A stretch of 64,000 nucleotides of DNA, taken from Bacillus sp. ISL-45 (GTDB lineage: Bacteria; Bacillota; Bacilli; Bacillales; Cytobacillaceae). The stretch covers positions 48,838 to 112,837 of the forward strand of contig NZ_JAGGQQ010000013.1 of NCBI RefSeq assembly GCF_018613195.1. Direction: 5' to 3'. The notes below the pieces were generated by a model. It saw only the letters and a list, made by a program, of their open reading frames with translations, was not told the origin of the DNA and ran no database searches. The position numbers and the translations under genes were made by a program. Of this stretch, positions 34,448-43,514 are shown in pieces (the stretch's first letter is position 1; each line of letters begins with the position of its first letter).

Positions 34448-35335
34448 TTAATCTTTATTTTCATCAGATTCTTTGTCAATATCTGTTCCTTTAGCAAATC
34501 TTTTTTCTGCTCTTTCCCAATGTTTGTCGATTGCATCCATCACCCGGTCCGGCTCATATCCTTTAGCAAGCATTGTTTTCACCCATTCCTCTTTAAAGAC
34601 CTTCCTGATAAGGCTTTCGAGCTGGCTGACATGCATCTGTTCATCATTGGTCAATAAGACCTTCTTGCTTAAACTACTTAGTACATCTTTGTTTGATTTC
34701 TTTTTAAGCAAGAGCTGATAAATTTCCCGTGACAATTTTTCCATCCTCATATAGTATTCCCATTCTTCATAAAGCTCGGGTGCCAGCAATTTTACATGGT
34801 GTAGAAATTTTGCCTTGTTCTCTTTCCCGAGTGAGTTTAATAATTTCCGAGGATAAGGATAAACACGGTTTCTCCAAACAGTCCTCCCTACATCTATTAC
34901 TTTCAGATTGCCGTCCGGTTGAATATATATTTGTCTTTTATGATGGTCGATCCGGTCAAAGCCAACCTCTTTAAATGTGATCAGCAACTCTATCAATTTA
35001 TAGGATAACTGTTCTGTCAAAGGTTGGGATTGTAGGTACTCGCGTAAATCAACCCCCTTTACTATCTCCATTACAATGTAATTATCACCAGCGGCATACA
35101 GAAGGGGAAATAGATCAGATTTCTGCCCTAAGTACATCGCATAATGTTCCCGTTCACAATCTTCCTTGTTCCCGTACACTTTTATGCAAATATCCTTTGA
35201 GTATCGGAACACGGCTCCCTGCCGCCCCTTCCCCATTAGCTCAAGTGGAGAATTATTGATTACTTCTACGTCACCATTTTCTACATTTTTCACCTGGATA
35301 TCCTTTAAAAGCTTTTCAACATATTCAGTGCTCAC
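34448..35335 (-). CDS. Protein kinase-like protein (YrzF/YbdM type)
   Basis: 295 residues from GTG 35335 just after AAGGAGG; the frame runs eight codons further upstream without a site. The glycine loop GKGRQGAVF is at 35-43, Lys52 follows in CIKVY, the hinge is IVMEIVKGVDLREYL, a DHHKRQIYI catalytic-loop equivalent comes later, and IDVGR replaces the DFG motif. The C-terminal ~110 residues are helical and charged. Relatives in Bacillus are small Ser/Thr-type kinases, some made in spores. The variant catalytic motifs leave activity uncertain. Confidence 0.82.
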   Translation of the reverse strand: MSTEYVEKLLKDIQVKNVENGDVEVINNSPLELMGKGRQGAVFRYSKDICIKVYGNKEDCEREHYAMYLGQKSDLFPLLYAAGDNYIVMEIVKGVDLREYLQSQPLTEQLSYKLIELLITFKEVGFDRIDHHKRQIYIQPDGNLKVIDVGRTVWRNRVYPYPRKLLNSLGKENKAKFLHHVKLLAPELYEEWEYYMRMEKLSREIYQLLLKKKSNKDVLSSLSKKVLLTNDEQMHVSQLESLIRKVFKEEWVKTMLAKGYEPDRVMDAIDKHWERAEKRFAKGTDIDKESDENKD

Positions 35336-35528
35336 AATGTTCCTCCTTACTTCTGTCAATTAACATGTGAATTTTTCCCTCTTATTAATTAATTCAGGAA
35401 ACAGTCAATATGGAAGGGCATGCATCTATAAGACGGAAAATGTTTTCGCCAAGATTGGATTACATTAGCTCTCACACTTTTTTTCTTGGCAAGCAAAATG
35501 TAAAATAGTCTTGAAAGGAAGTGGACAG

Positions 35529-36314
35529 ATGGCAAACTCAGCTGCAGGCACTAGCCAGTCGCATTTAACTCAATATATCCCGCCTAAGGGCATGTATGAA
35601 CAATTTGAGGATGAAGCTCATTATCTCGAGAAGGTCAAAGAATGGGGTTTGAGCACGAAGAAAGAGCTTTGGTATAAAGACAGATACCAGCATTGTCTTG
35701 TTACGATAAAGGGGTATGAAATATTCGGTGAAACAGCTGAATTGAATACTCTTGTGATTGAATTTCCGGATGGGAACTTAACTTGTATCCACCCGGCATA
35801 CCTCAAGGAGATGCAGTCTTCCGGCTTCGGGAAGGAAATCATCACTCCAGTCTCCGGGGATGGAAGTGAAGCTTTAGTAGCGAAGAAGGAGAAGCCTAAA
35901 ACAGCGGCTCCTGCGGCAGCAGAAGCGCAAGCAAAAACTCCTGTAAAAAAGGAAAAAGCGAAAAAGGAAAAGGCTCCTAAATTAGTGCTGCCAGAGGAAA
36001 AAGTCCATTTTACCGCGACGGTGAAGCAGTTTGCGCTAAGCTGGAACCATTTCAATGAGGATAATGACGAAGTAGTCGTGTTCGAAAATGTCCGAATTGA
36101 GCAGGAAGAAGCAATCGAGGTTGGCCTGGCATGGGGCTCACACAGCAAAACACTGAAAAAGCACGAGCTCGAGCCTGGACAGCAGCTTGAATTCGACGGA
36201 AAAATCGTCAAAAAAAGCCTTCCAAAAGGCAAAGACGTAGAAGATGAGTCTATGCTCCTCGATGTTTCGGTCGCTTATAAAATCAATAACCCTTCAAAAA
36301 TCACTAAAAAATAA
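35529..36314 (+). CDS. Two-domain protein of unknown function
   Basis: 261 residues that I cannot place in a family. An N-terminal globular part (about 1-110) contains THLTQYIPPKG-like SHLTQYIPPKGMYEQFEDEA and NTLVIEFPDGNLTCIHPAYLKEM. A Lys/Ala/Glu/Pro-rich linker follows (about 120-155: KKEKPKTAAPAAAEAQ). The C-terminal part (about 160-261) is beta-rich (VKQFALSWNHFNEDNDEVVVF). There is no signal peptide or membrane helix. The ribosome site GGAAGTGG precedes ATG 35529. It lies divergently from the kinase-like gene and has its own terminator. Confidence 0.75.
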   Translation: MANSAAGTSQSHLTQYIPPKGMYEQFEDEAHYLEKVKEWGLSTKKELWYKDRYQHCLVTIKGYEIFGETAELNTLVIEFPDGNLTCIHPAYLKEMQSSGFGKEIITPVSGDGSEALVAKKEKPKTAAPAAAEAQAKTPVKKEKAKKEKAPKLVLPEEKVHFTATVKQFALSWNHFNEDNDEVVVFENVRIEQEEAIEVGLAWGSHSKTLKKHELEPGQQLEFDGKIVKKSLPKGKDVEDESMLLDVSVAYKINNPSKITKK

Positions 36315-36318
36315 GGAT

Positions 36319-36356
36319 GGACTGGCCGCAAACAAGCCAGTCCGCCTTTTTTTTGG
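36319..36356 (+). terminator. Terminator of the 35529-36314 gene, T-run used as MITE target
   Basis: GGACTGGC, loop CGCAAACAA, GCCAGTCC, GCC, then eight T residues. The target duplication TTTTGGAA of MITE copy D (36351-36358) begins inside this T-run. Confidence 0.85.
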
Positions 36357-36358
36357 AA

Positions 36359-36542
36359 GGCTGTTTTCGTAAAGATTGTTGTTAAAATCCTAAAGCCGAT
36401 TTTAACGCAATATAAGGCCATTTTGCAGGTCGGTATTAAGTTTGCATGCTCTTTTCTTACAAAAGAATCAACTTTACGAAGAAAAATAGGTCATTCAATT
36501 CTATTTTGTAGTCAAATAGCAGCAAAGTTTGAGAAAAGAGCC
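36359..36542 (-). mobile_element. MITE copy D with exact 8-bp target duplication
   Basis: A 184-bp copy, minus orientation, with ends GGCTGTTTTC ... GAAAAGAGCC (perfect 10-bp inverse apart from one position). It is flanked by TTTTGGAA at 36351-36358 and 36543-36550. It lies between the terminator of the upstream gene and the 3' end of the Tad operon. Confidence 0.95.
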
Positions 36543-36608
36543 TTTTGGAATAATAATTAATGTCTATCTCATGCACTTGTCGGGGCTGCCCAATGAGCTT
36601 GCGATTTT

Positions 36609-37529
36609 TTATTTTGAGAAGGTTTGCAGGAACTGGATCAGCGCCGGGCCAAGCAAGACGATGAACAAGCTTGGAAAAATAAACAGGACTAGAGGAAACA
36701 GCATCTTCACCGGGGCTTTCATTGCTTCTTCCTCGGCGCGCTGCCTCCGGCGTTCCCGAACCTCATTCGACTGGACACGGAGAACCTGCACCATACCAAT
36801 TCCCAGCTTTTCAGCCTGGAGGATGCTGCTGATGAAAGCTCGTACTTCCTCGACTTCTATCCTGTTTTTGATTCCGGTAAGCGCTTCTCTCCTCGTTCTG
36901 CCAAGTCTCAGTTCTTCAAGGCTCCGATGGAATTCGGCAGACAGGACGCCATTCTTTTTCGACACGACCTTGCTGACGGCCGAATCAAATCCAAGTCCTG
37001 CTTCCAGGCTGACCGTCAATAGGTCAAGGATATCGGGGAGTTCTTTCAAAGCGCTTTTATTCCTTGCCTTTTTCTTGATGCTTAAATAGTAGTGCGGCAG
37101 GAAAGTGCCGGCTGCAAGGCCTATCAGCAGGAACAGGATGATCCCTGCATAGCCTGCCTTGAGGACGGCCCCATATCCGCCTGCCAAAAGCGGGAGCAGC
37201 AGCACGAGGGAAATTTGCACCAGCCTGAAGTCAACAGGTGACATTCCAAAAGGACTTCCGGCCAGCTGAAGCTTCGTCTCGATTTTCGCTTCCTTTTCGC
37301 CTGGCATCCTCCGCTTAAAGCTTCTTTTGAAATCATGCATCAACGGCTTTCCGATTCGTTCATATAAGGAAGCATTGCTGGGCTTTTCTGTGGCATCCAA
37401 ACTCTCTTCCTTCACGCGGCTGACGAAGGTTGACATACGTTTTTTCACGTGGATGGCCTTTTCTGCCCGCATTAAGTACAGTCCATAGATGGCTAATGAA
37501 ATCGTTAAGAAAAATGTAAAATATAGCAT
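36609..37529 (-). CDS. tadC: Tad pilus inner-membrane protein TadC
   Basis: 306 residues, type II secretion system F domain (GLGFDSAVSKVVSKKNG, with EEVRAFISSILQAEKLGIG) between an N-terminal helix, a middle pair of helices and two C-terminal helices. With TadB it forms the platform that the ATPase TadA drives to polymerise Flp pilin. It is the last gene of the Tad operon, 2 bp after tadB. Confidence 0.93.
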   Translation of the reverse strand: MLYFTFFLTISLAIYGLYLMRAEKAIHVKKRMSTFVSRVKEESLDATEKPSNASLYERIGKPLMHDFKRSFKRRMPGEKEAKIETKLQLAGSPFGMSPVDFRLVQISLVLLLPLLAGGYGAVLKAGYAGIILFLLIGLAAGTFLPHYYLSIKKKARNKSALKELPDILDLLTVSLEAGLGFDSAVSKVVSKKNGVLSAEFHRSLEELRLGRTRREALTGIKNRIEVEEVRAFISSILQAEKLGIGMVQVLRVQSNEVRERRRQRAEEEAMKAPVKMLFPLVLFIFPSLFIVLLGPALIQFLQTFSK

Positions 37530-37531
37530 CC

Positions 37532-38491
37532 CTACACCTCGACTGCCGTAATTTTGCGGATCAGTACAAATCCAATGATGCCGGAGAAAATGCCGGCGAC
37601 CGTCAATGCAATTCCTATTGGATGACGGAAGAGCGTGCCGATATATTCAGGTTCGATTAAATAAAGGACGAATGCCAGAATGATCGGGAGCAAACCAATG
37701 ACAATTCCCGATAGTCTGCCTTGAGCAGTCAGAGAAGAGATCTGCCTGTGGATTTTCGTCCGCTCCCTGATGGTCTGGACAATTTTATCAAGCACCGTCG
37801 CGAGATTTCCTCCTACCTGGCGCTGAATCAAAATTGCCTGGATCATTAAATCCAAATCTTCGCTGGGCATTCTCTCTTTAAGTTCATTCAAGGAATCCTC
37901 CAGGCTGGCTCCATATTGCATCTCTTTGATGACACTGTCCATTTCTTCCTTTATCGGTGAACCCGCTTCTTCTATCACTGTTTTCAAAGCCTGCTGGAAG
38001 CTGAACCCGGCCCTTAAAGACCCGACAATCGTGGAAATCATATCTGGAAGCCCCTCGTTGAATTTCACGATTCGTTCCTTGATTTTCTTTTTTACATACC
38101 AGCCCGGCAACAAAAATCCAATGAAAAAGCCGACAACCATGAGGAGTATGTTGCCAGAAACAAGGAGCATAAAAAATCCTGTGACTCCTGCTGACAGCCA
38201 TTTGAATAGGATATATTCCTCAGGCTTAAGCGGAAGTCCTGACCTTCTGAGCATGGTCTCAAACTTCGAATTCTTCTCCTTGGTCAGCATGTTTTTCCTG
38301 ACCTTTTGCTTTGTCATTTGGTAGTAAACCATCAAATCATATTGCTTCCGGTCAAGCTTCGTCCCTGAACTGGCCAGGTACTTTTCAATCCGCTTCTCCA
38401 GACGCTTGTCCGAAAGAAAGATTCGATGAAAAATCGAGTAAAAAAGCAAAAATACTGTCATCATGAACAGGGCGGTAAGGATATAGATCAT
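37532..38491 (-). CDS. tadB: Tad pilus inner-membrane protein TadB
   Basis: 319 residues with a type II secretion F domain (NEGLPDMISTIVGSLRAGFS then FQQALKTVIEEAG; QAILIQRQVGGNLATVLD). Membrane helices are present at the N terminus, in the middle and at the C terminus. Partner of TadC in the platform. ATG 38491 overlaps the tadA stop (ATGA); a longer in-frame GTG start is less likely. Confidence 0.93.
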   Translation of the reverse strand: MIYILTALFMMTVFLLFYSIFHRIFLSDKRLEKRIEKYLASSGTKLDRKQYDLMVYYQMTKQKVRKNMLTKEKNSKFETMLRRSGLPLKPEEYILFKWLSAGVTGFFMLLVSGNILLMVVGFFIGFLLPGWYVKKKIKERIVKFNEGLPDMISTIVGSLRAGFSFQQALKTVIEEAGSPIKEEMDSVIKEMQYGASLEDSLNELKERMPSEDLDLMIQAILIQRQVGGNLATVLDKIVQTIRERTKIHRQISSLTAQGRLSGIVIGLLPIILAFVLYLIEPEYIGTLFRHPIGIALTVAGIFSGIIGFVLIRKITAVEV

Positions 38492-39918
38492 GCTCCCCAC
38501 TCCTCGCCTTCGATAAAGACATTTGCTGGAATGTGGATTCCTGATGCTTCAAGGCGCTCATAGAACTTAGGCCGGACACCTGTCGGGATCAGGCGGCCAA
38601 TGATCTTACCGTTATCATCCACCCCTTGTTGTTTATACGAAAAAATATCCTGAAGGACGATGACATCACCTTCCATTCCCTGTACCTCGGTAATGCTTGT
38701 TATTTTTCTGGAACCATCCTTCAAGCGTGATTGCTGGATAATCACGTCAAGTGCTCCAGCGATCTGTTCGCGGATTGCTTTCACCGGGAGCTCAACACCT
38801 GCAAGCAGCACCATCGTTTCCAGACGGGCAATCATATCCCTTGCGCTATTGGAGTGACCGGTTGCCAGAGAACCATCGTGTCCGGTATTCATAGCCTGAA
38901 GCATATCCAGGGCTTCGGCACCGCGGACCTCACCGATTACGACCCGGTCCGGCCTCATCCGAAGCGAGTTCCTTACAAGATCCCTTATTGTGATTGAACC
39001 CTTCCCCTCGATATTGGGCGGCCTTGATTCCAGTGAGACGACATGGTCCTGCCCCAGCTGAAGCTCAGCCGCATCCTCGATTGTGATAATCCTTTCATCA
39101 TGAGGGATGAAGTTGGACAATACATTGAGCGTAGTGGTTTTTCCGGAGCCCGTTCCGCCGGAGACGAATATATTAAGCCTTGCTTTTACACAGGCCTCTA
39201 AAAAAATCGCCATTTCATTGCTAAGTGTCCCGAAGTTGACCAAATCTTCAATTTGAAAGGGATCCTTCGAGAACTTCCTGATTGTAACTGTCGGCCCATT
39301 CAATGCCAGCGGAGGAATGATCGCGTTGACACGCGAACCATCCGGGAGCCGCGCATCGACCATCGGTGAGCTTTCATCGATTCTCCTGCCAAGAGGAGCA
39401 ACGATTTTATCAATGATGCTCATGACATGCTCTTCGTCTCTGAACATGATTGAAGTCAGCTCAATCTTCCCTTTTCGTTCACAATAAACCTGAGCCGGTC
39501 CATTTACCATAACCTCGCTGACATCTTCATCAATCAAAAGCGGGTTGATCGGTCCAAACCCCGTCAAATCATTCCTCAGTTCATCGACGACCTTTTTCCG
39601 GTCAATGCTGCCCCTGAATTGTTCATCCTCTTTCATGATTTCAATCGCCATCGCATCTAGCTGAGGAATGATGTCCTCTACAGGTGCATCTTTAAAGTCT
39701 TGAAGAATCTTTTTATGAATGAGGTTTTTAAGCTCCTGGTGCTTATCCTGCTTTCTTTGGATTTCCGGACTGACAGCCTCTTTTTTATGTGGTTCCCTGA
39801 ACACAGACCGGATGTCAACCTTTTGCTGCGGATTAGCCTGGGCAACAAATTCGTCGTGCTGGCTTTCTACTCCTTCGACTTGCTGTGTCCTTTCCTGGAT
39901 GCGGTTCAGAAGGCTCAT
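38488..39918 (-). CDS. tadA: Tad pilus assembly ATPase TadA/CpaF
   Basis: 476 residues, a PilT/VirB11-type hexameric ATPase. The N-terminal ~100 residues are charged and helical. The core has Walker A SGGTGSGKTTTLN, the Asp box ERIITIEDAAELQL, Walker B RPDRVVIGEVRGAEALDML and the His box TGHDGSLATGHSNS. It supplies energy for pilus assembly, and in some relatives retraction, from the cytoplasmic face. The start overlaps the tadZ stop by one base (TAATG). Confidence 0.95.
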   Translation of the reverse strand: MSLLNRIQERTQQVEGVESQHDEFVAQANPQQKVDIRSVFREPHKKEAVSPEIQRKQDKHQELKNLIHKKILQDFKDAPVEDIIPQLDAMAIEIMKEDEQFRGSIDRKKVVDELRNDLTGFGPINPLLIDEDVSEVMVNGPAQVYCERKGKIELTSIMFRDEEHVMSIIDKIVAPLGRRIDESSPMVDARLPDGSRVNAIIPPLALNGPTVTIRKFSKDPFQIEDLVNFGTLSNEMAIFLEACVKARLNIFVSGGTGSGKTTTLNVLSNFIPHDERIITIEDAAELQLGQDHVVSLESRPPNIEGKGSITIRDLVRNSLRMRPDRVVIGEVRGAEALDMLQAMNTGHDGSLATGHSNSARDMIARLETMVLLAGVELPVKAIREQIAGALDVIIQQSRLKDGSRKITSITEVQGMEGDVIVLQDIFSYKQQGVDDNGKIIGRLIPTGVRPKFYERLEASGIHIPANVFIEGEEWGA

Positions 39919-40781
39919 TATGCTGTTCCTCCCTTCATGCGTTTTCTGCCAATTAGTTTTGATAGGAAAGAAGGTCCTTTCGCTTCCTTGAACAAGGTAA
40001 TTTCCCGCCTGCTCGAGATTCTCTCTGCCATTTTAAAAATGGCTTTGGCTACATCGGTCTTGCCCTGGTTGATGACAAAAGGAATTCCAATATTAAGTGA
40101 TTGTGAGCATGTTTGAAAGTCATTTGGTATATATACAGGATCCTCGTAACCAAGAATCCTGGCCGCATCTGCTGCCTGGATCACGCTCTCCATGTTCGCC
40201 CGATTCACTACGAGTGTGACTTTATTTTTCAATTCAAGGATATCGAACGTCTCGAGCATCAGCTTGGTATTCTTCAATGCTGTCATCTCAAGATTGGCCA
40301 TAACCATGATTTGGTCCGCTTTTTCAGCGATATGGACTGTATGATCATTAAGGCCTACAGATGTATCGACGACCACATAGTCATAATTCAGCAGCATCAG
40401 GTCGAGGATTTGATCGACTGCTTCTTTCGTGACTAGATCTGCATACTCAGGGCGGTCCGGAGCCGCCATGACCTTCACTCCGCTTTCATGCCTGGACATG
40501 TAGCCTGCCAGTGAATGTTCATCAAGAGTACTCATTCCCTCAATCACTTCTTTAATGGTAAAAGCAGACTTCAAATCCATGGCTAGCCCGATATCACCAA
40601 ATTGAAAGTCTCCATCCAATATCGCTACAGATATATTTTTCTTCACTAAAGCTCCAGCCAGATTGACCGTCAGGACCGTGCGACCAATCCCGCCTTTTGC
40701 ACTGCAAACGGCAATAAGCTCGCCTCGTTTCAACTTAGCCGGCTTCTTTTCATGTATTTGCAGTTCATTCGCGTTTTCCAT
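39918..40781 (-). CDS. cpaE: TadZ/CpaE-like ParA/MinD ATPase
   Basis: 287 residues of the SIMIBI ParA/MinD class, which positions the pilus machine at a cell pole or site. The deviant P-loop is KGGIGRT at 29-35, with Arg34 where active family members usually have Lys; the signature Lys29 is kept. Further motifs are LDGDFQFGDIGLAMDL and YDYVVVDTSVGLNDHT. It lacks the N-terminal receiver-like domain of many TadZ proteins. Hydrolysis may be reduced, as reported for some TadZ. Position between cpaB and tadA is canonical. Confidence 0.9.
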   Translation of the reverse strand: MENANELQIHEKKPAKLKRGELIAVCSAKGGIGRTVLTVNLAGALVKKNISVAILDGDFQFGDIGLAMDLKSAFTIKEVIEGMSTLDEHSLAGYMSRHESGVKVMAAPDRPEYADLVTKEAVDQILDLMLLNYDYVVVDTSVGLNDHTVHIAEKADQIMVMANLEMTALKNTKLMLETFDILELKNKVTLVVNRANMESVIQAADAARILGYEDPVYIPNDFQTCSQSLNIGIPFVINQGKTDVAKAIFKMAERISSRREITLFKEAKGPSFLSKLIGRKRMKGGTA

Positions 40782-40809
40782 GATTGGTCACCCTCCATCT
40801 TCTTCAATC

Positions 40810-41505
40810 CTATTCGCTGTCGCTTGCAGCTTCGTTTTCCGCTATGACCGGCCGCTTATGCAGCATGAAATGGATATTGCCTTGTTCGGCTGAATTGACA
40901 AGTTTTAAAGCATCCGCTGGCTTAAGTTCTACCGTAACTGACGTATATTCGGCATAAGGCTCTTGTGTATCCTCAGGCAGGACCATCTTTCGCCCAACCG
41001 CCAGTACCCTTGCTTTTTCCAAGATGATTTTAGACTCAACATTCCCTTCCTGTCCCGGAAGCTTTTTAGAGAACATAATGTCGACTTCATCTTCAGGTTC
41101 AATCAGGTTCGCAGTTGATTGATTTAAATTAACCCCCACTGAAACAGCACGATAGCCATCCCTGACTTTTCTCGAAACATAGATATGTTCTGCAGTCTGG
41201 GATCCCAGCCGGTGGGAAAGGATTGGCTCGCCTTGCTCAATCTCAGCGTTAGCCAGCTTCCCCTCAACATCACCAAAGCTTTTAATGGAGTTGGCGTGCA
41301 ATGCCTTTTCAGGAACCATCGCAGTTCCCAGTTTTGCGGATGTGATTTGCTCATTTTTCTGGATTTTTTCTTTGGCGACAACAATCTCCACCAAATTGCT
41401 GTTCATCGCCTTTTCAGCTTTCACTTGATTCATATATTGAAAGAATAAAAATGTCGTTACTATACCCATTACTAATGCGAGGACCAAAACAAGCTTTGAC
41501 CGCAT
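40810..41505 (-). CDS. cpaB: Flp pilus assembly protein CpaB (RcpC-like)
   Basis: 231 residues with one N-terminal membrane helix (LVLVLALVMGIVTTFLFF) followed by a SAF domain (KEKIQKNEQITSAKLG and further) and the family segment YRAVSVGVNLNQSTANLIEPEDEVD. In Gram-negative bacteria CpaB works with an outer-membrane secretin. Here there is no secretin gene, as expected for a Gram-positive, so it presumably acts in the cell-wall zone. GTAGGTGA precedes ATG 41505. Confidence 0.9.
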   Translation of the reverse strand: MRSKLVLVLALVMGIVTTFLFFQYMNQVKAEKAMNSNLVEIVVAKEKIQKNEQITSAKLGTAMVPEKALHANSIKSFGDVEGKLANAEIEQGEPILSHRLGSQTAEHIYVSRKVRDGYRAVSVGVNLNQSTANLIEPEDEVDIMFSKKLPGQEGNVESKIILEKARVLAVGRKMVLPEDTQEPYAEYTSVTVELKPADALKLVNSAEQGNIHFMLHKRPVIAENEAASDSE

Positions 41506-41515
41506 ATTTGATCAC

Positions 41516-42424
41516 CTACTCCGTTATTCGAATGCTGTATGCGCCCTTAAAGGCGGCCGTTTCACCTTCAAAACCCGTTCCTGCGCGCTTGATGAATATC
41601 CCCTTGATTGAAGTGTCATGGCTGTCCATTGGATCGGTAATATAGAAATAAGCGAAACCAGTAATTTTCACTTCTTTTACCTGGTTGACATCCGTGCTGT
41701 ATGGTTTATAGACAGGGACAAGCAGAATCCTTGAACAGTTCCTCGAATTTATATCCCTTGGGAGTTCGGGACACGAATTCACTTTTTCCTTGACCACTTC
41801 CCTTGTCTTACCGGCAATATTACCTGTTTGTGTGATGACGATATCCCCTACAGAAAGCTCGTTTTGATAGCCATTACGGAGGTTTTCTTCATACGGCCGG
41901 GCTCCTGTATCGCCCAGGGCAAGGACGCCGAAATTCCCATATTCCACTCCGCCAGTATCCACTTTCAGCTGGTATTCCTTATTAAACTCCAAGGGGATGC
42001 TGTCATCGATGCCAAGCGGTGCTGCACCTTCTGCCCGTCCCATCGTCCTTAACTCGGCAGCAGAATGCGCTTTGACATCGACAGTTTCAAAGCCAAGTAA
42101 TTTTGAGAAAGCGAGGTCTACCTTTTTGGACAAATCAATAGCGACTTTCTTCTCCATGTATATTGATATATTGTCTATATTTGAGCCATCTTTATGGGCT
42201 GCAACGATGCTTCGTACCACCTCTTCAACCTTCGCTTCGTTGTTTGTCAGCTCCTGTGCTCCAGAAAGGACAGCCGCATTAGCCGTTTTCTGCAGCTCCG
42301 CCTTCGTCATATATACCATCCCGCCGTCAATTGCAAGACCGGCCATACTAAGGATGACAAACATCGAAAGGGCCGCCAAAAGAATGGTGTTTCCTGATTC
42401 ATCCGCTAACCATCTTCTTGCCAT
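41516..42424 (-). CDS. TadG-like pilus assembly protein
   Basis: 302 residues: a pseudopilin-like N terminus (DESGNTILLAALSMFVILSM then AGLAIDGGMVY) with one membrane helix, followed by a large external part. This is the Tad secretion-associated TadG type, although without a clear von Willebrand A motif. Two cysteines (in NSCPEL and SRNCSRI) could form a disulfide outside. It lies between tadE and cpaB in the operon; minor pilin or adhesin-like function is inferred. Confidence 0.85.
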   Translation of the reverse strand: MARRWLADESGNTILLAALSMFVILSMAGLAIDGGMVYMTKAELQKTANAAVLSGAQELTNNEAKVEEVVRSIVAAHKDGSNIDNISIYMEKKVAIDLSKKVDLAFSKLLGFETVDVKAHSAAELRTMGRAEGAAPLGIDDSIPLEFNKEYQLKVDTGGVEYGNFGVLALGDTGARPYEENLRNGYQNELSVGDIVITQTGNIAGKTREVVKEKVNSCPELPRDINSRNCSRILLVPVYKPYSTDVNQVKEVKITGFAYFYITDPMDSHDTSIKGIFIKRAGTGFEGETAAFKGAYSIRITE

Positions 42425-42434
42425 TTTTTCCTCC

Positions 42435-42818
42435 TCACTCCACTCTGATCGTTGACTCCGCCGTAATCGTCAAGGATGAAGAAAACAGGCTGGATATAAA
42501 CGGAGTGAAAAATTGATAAGGATATTCCAGCTTCACAGTTATATAGTCACCAGCAACACGTCCCGATTCTCCAGGGGAAATCGAGATGGCCAATTTATCA
42601 ATTTCATTCAGCTGTACGTAATCCCTGGCAAAAGCAGTAACTTCAGAATCACTTTTACCGAGACCTCCCACCCTGACGGTTTCCTGGGCCGCCATATGAA
42701 GATGGGCATAAGAATACATAATCCTTCCGAAATCCAAAATGCCTACCAACAGCAGTAAAAGAACCGGCAGAACAAGGGCCGTCTCAACGAGTGATTGCCC
42801 TCTCTCATCACGTCTCAA
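42435..42818 (-). CDS. tadE: TadE-like pseudopilin
   Basis: 127 residues, N-terminal RDERGQSLVETALVLPVLLL then LLVGILDFGRIMY: the conserved TadE start (RGQ..VE.AL..P) with one membrane helix, then a beta-rich exterior. TadE pseudopilins are processed by the prepilin peptidase made by the next upstream gene. The TTG start overlaps the peptidase stop (TTGA) and has GGAGGA nearby. Confidence 0.9.
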   Translation of the reverse strand: MRRDERGQSLVETALVLPVLLLLLVGILDFGRIMYSYAHLHMAAQETVRVGGLGKSDSEVTAFARDYVQLNEIDKLAISISPGESGRVAGDYITVKLEYPYQFFTPFISSLFSSSLTITAESTIRVE

Positions 42819-43336
42819 AACAATCCTCCTCCAGCTGGAAACACAATGGCAGCCAAAGCTCCAATCGCGATCGCCACTCCATATGGATAGGTCGTGTTCA
42901 AGGCTTCCTTATCCAGTCCATGCGGGACTTTCATACCGCTTCGCAGCCCGCCCAGGAACATGCCGATCTGTTTTAGCCTGTTTATGGCACCCTTCCTGAA
43001 AAACAGGATCAACAGCGCCATAATCCCTCCAGCCAGCGCCATATACACAGCCGCCGTCAATACAAATACAGCTCCCTTTAAGCTCCCCACCACTGCAAGC
43101 AGTTTCACATCCCCAGCTCCCATGCCTCCGAGCAAATAGGGAATCAGCAAAATAGAGAAACCAACTGCTGTTCCTGCAAGAGCAAAGGTGAGGCCCTGGA
43201 TTCCATCAGTGGCTGTATTTAAAGCCAGGCCAGCTAGTAAAAAAGGAAATAAAACTTTGTTATAAATCTTCCGTTCTCTCAAATCGGTTATGACACAAAT
43301 CACTATTAAAGTTATCAATAAAAAGTCGACTAACAT
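42815..43336 (-). CDS. cpaA: Prepilin peptidase, A24 family (TadV/CpaA)
   Basis: 173 residues with about five membrane helices. Catalytic aspartates are Asp18 in TDLRERKIYN and Asp76 in GGMGAGDVKLLAVVGSL (GxGD motif at 73-76). It cleaves the leader of Flp pilin and the pseudopilins TadE and perhaps TadG. It is the first gene after the flp terminator; the ribosome site is GAGGTAG. Confidence 0.93.
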   Translation of the reverse strand: MLVDFLLITLIVICVITDLRERKIYNKVLFPFLLAGLALNTATDGIQGLTFALAGTAVGFSILLIPYLLGGMGAGDVKLLAVVGSLKGAVFVLTAAVYMALAGGIMALLILFFRKGAINRLKQIGMFLGGLRSGMKVPHGLDKEALNTTYPYGVAIAIGALAAIVFPAGGGLF

Positions 43337-43365
43337 CGATCTACCTCATTTCAGTGAGGAGTTTT

Positions 43366-43398
43366 AAAAAAGCCTCACGTTTCTCAACGCGAGGCTGT
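43366..43398 (-). terminator. Terminator/attenuator between flp and cpaA
   Basis: On the minus strand AGCCTCGCG, loop TTGAGAAA, CGTGAGGCT, then TTTTTAAAA. It lies about 115 bp after the flp stop and 30 bp before cpaA, which would keep pilin mRNA in excess over the assembly genes. Confidence 0.85.
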
Positions 43399-43514
43399 TT
43401 GCCTGTACCTCTGACTGGCGTATTCTGTATCTAACAAATTATCGTCGGTTTATATAAATAATGAATGAGTCCTTATCGGGTATCGGTAGTTTATCGTGAT
43501 GTTCCACAAGGATG

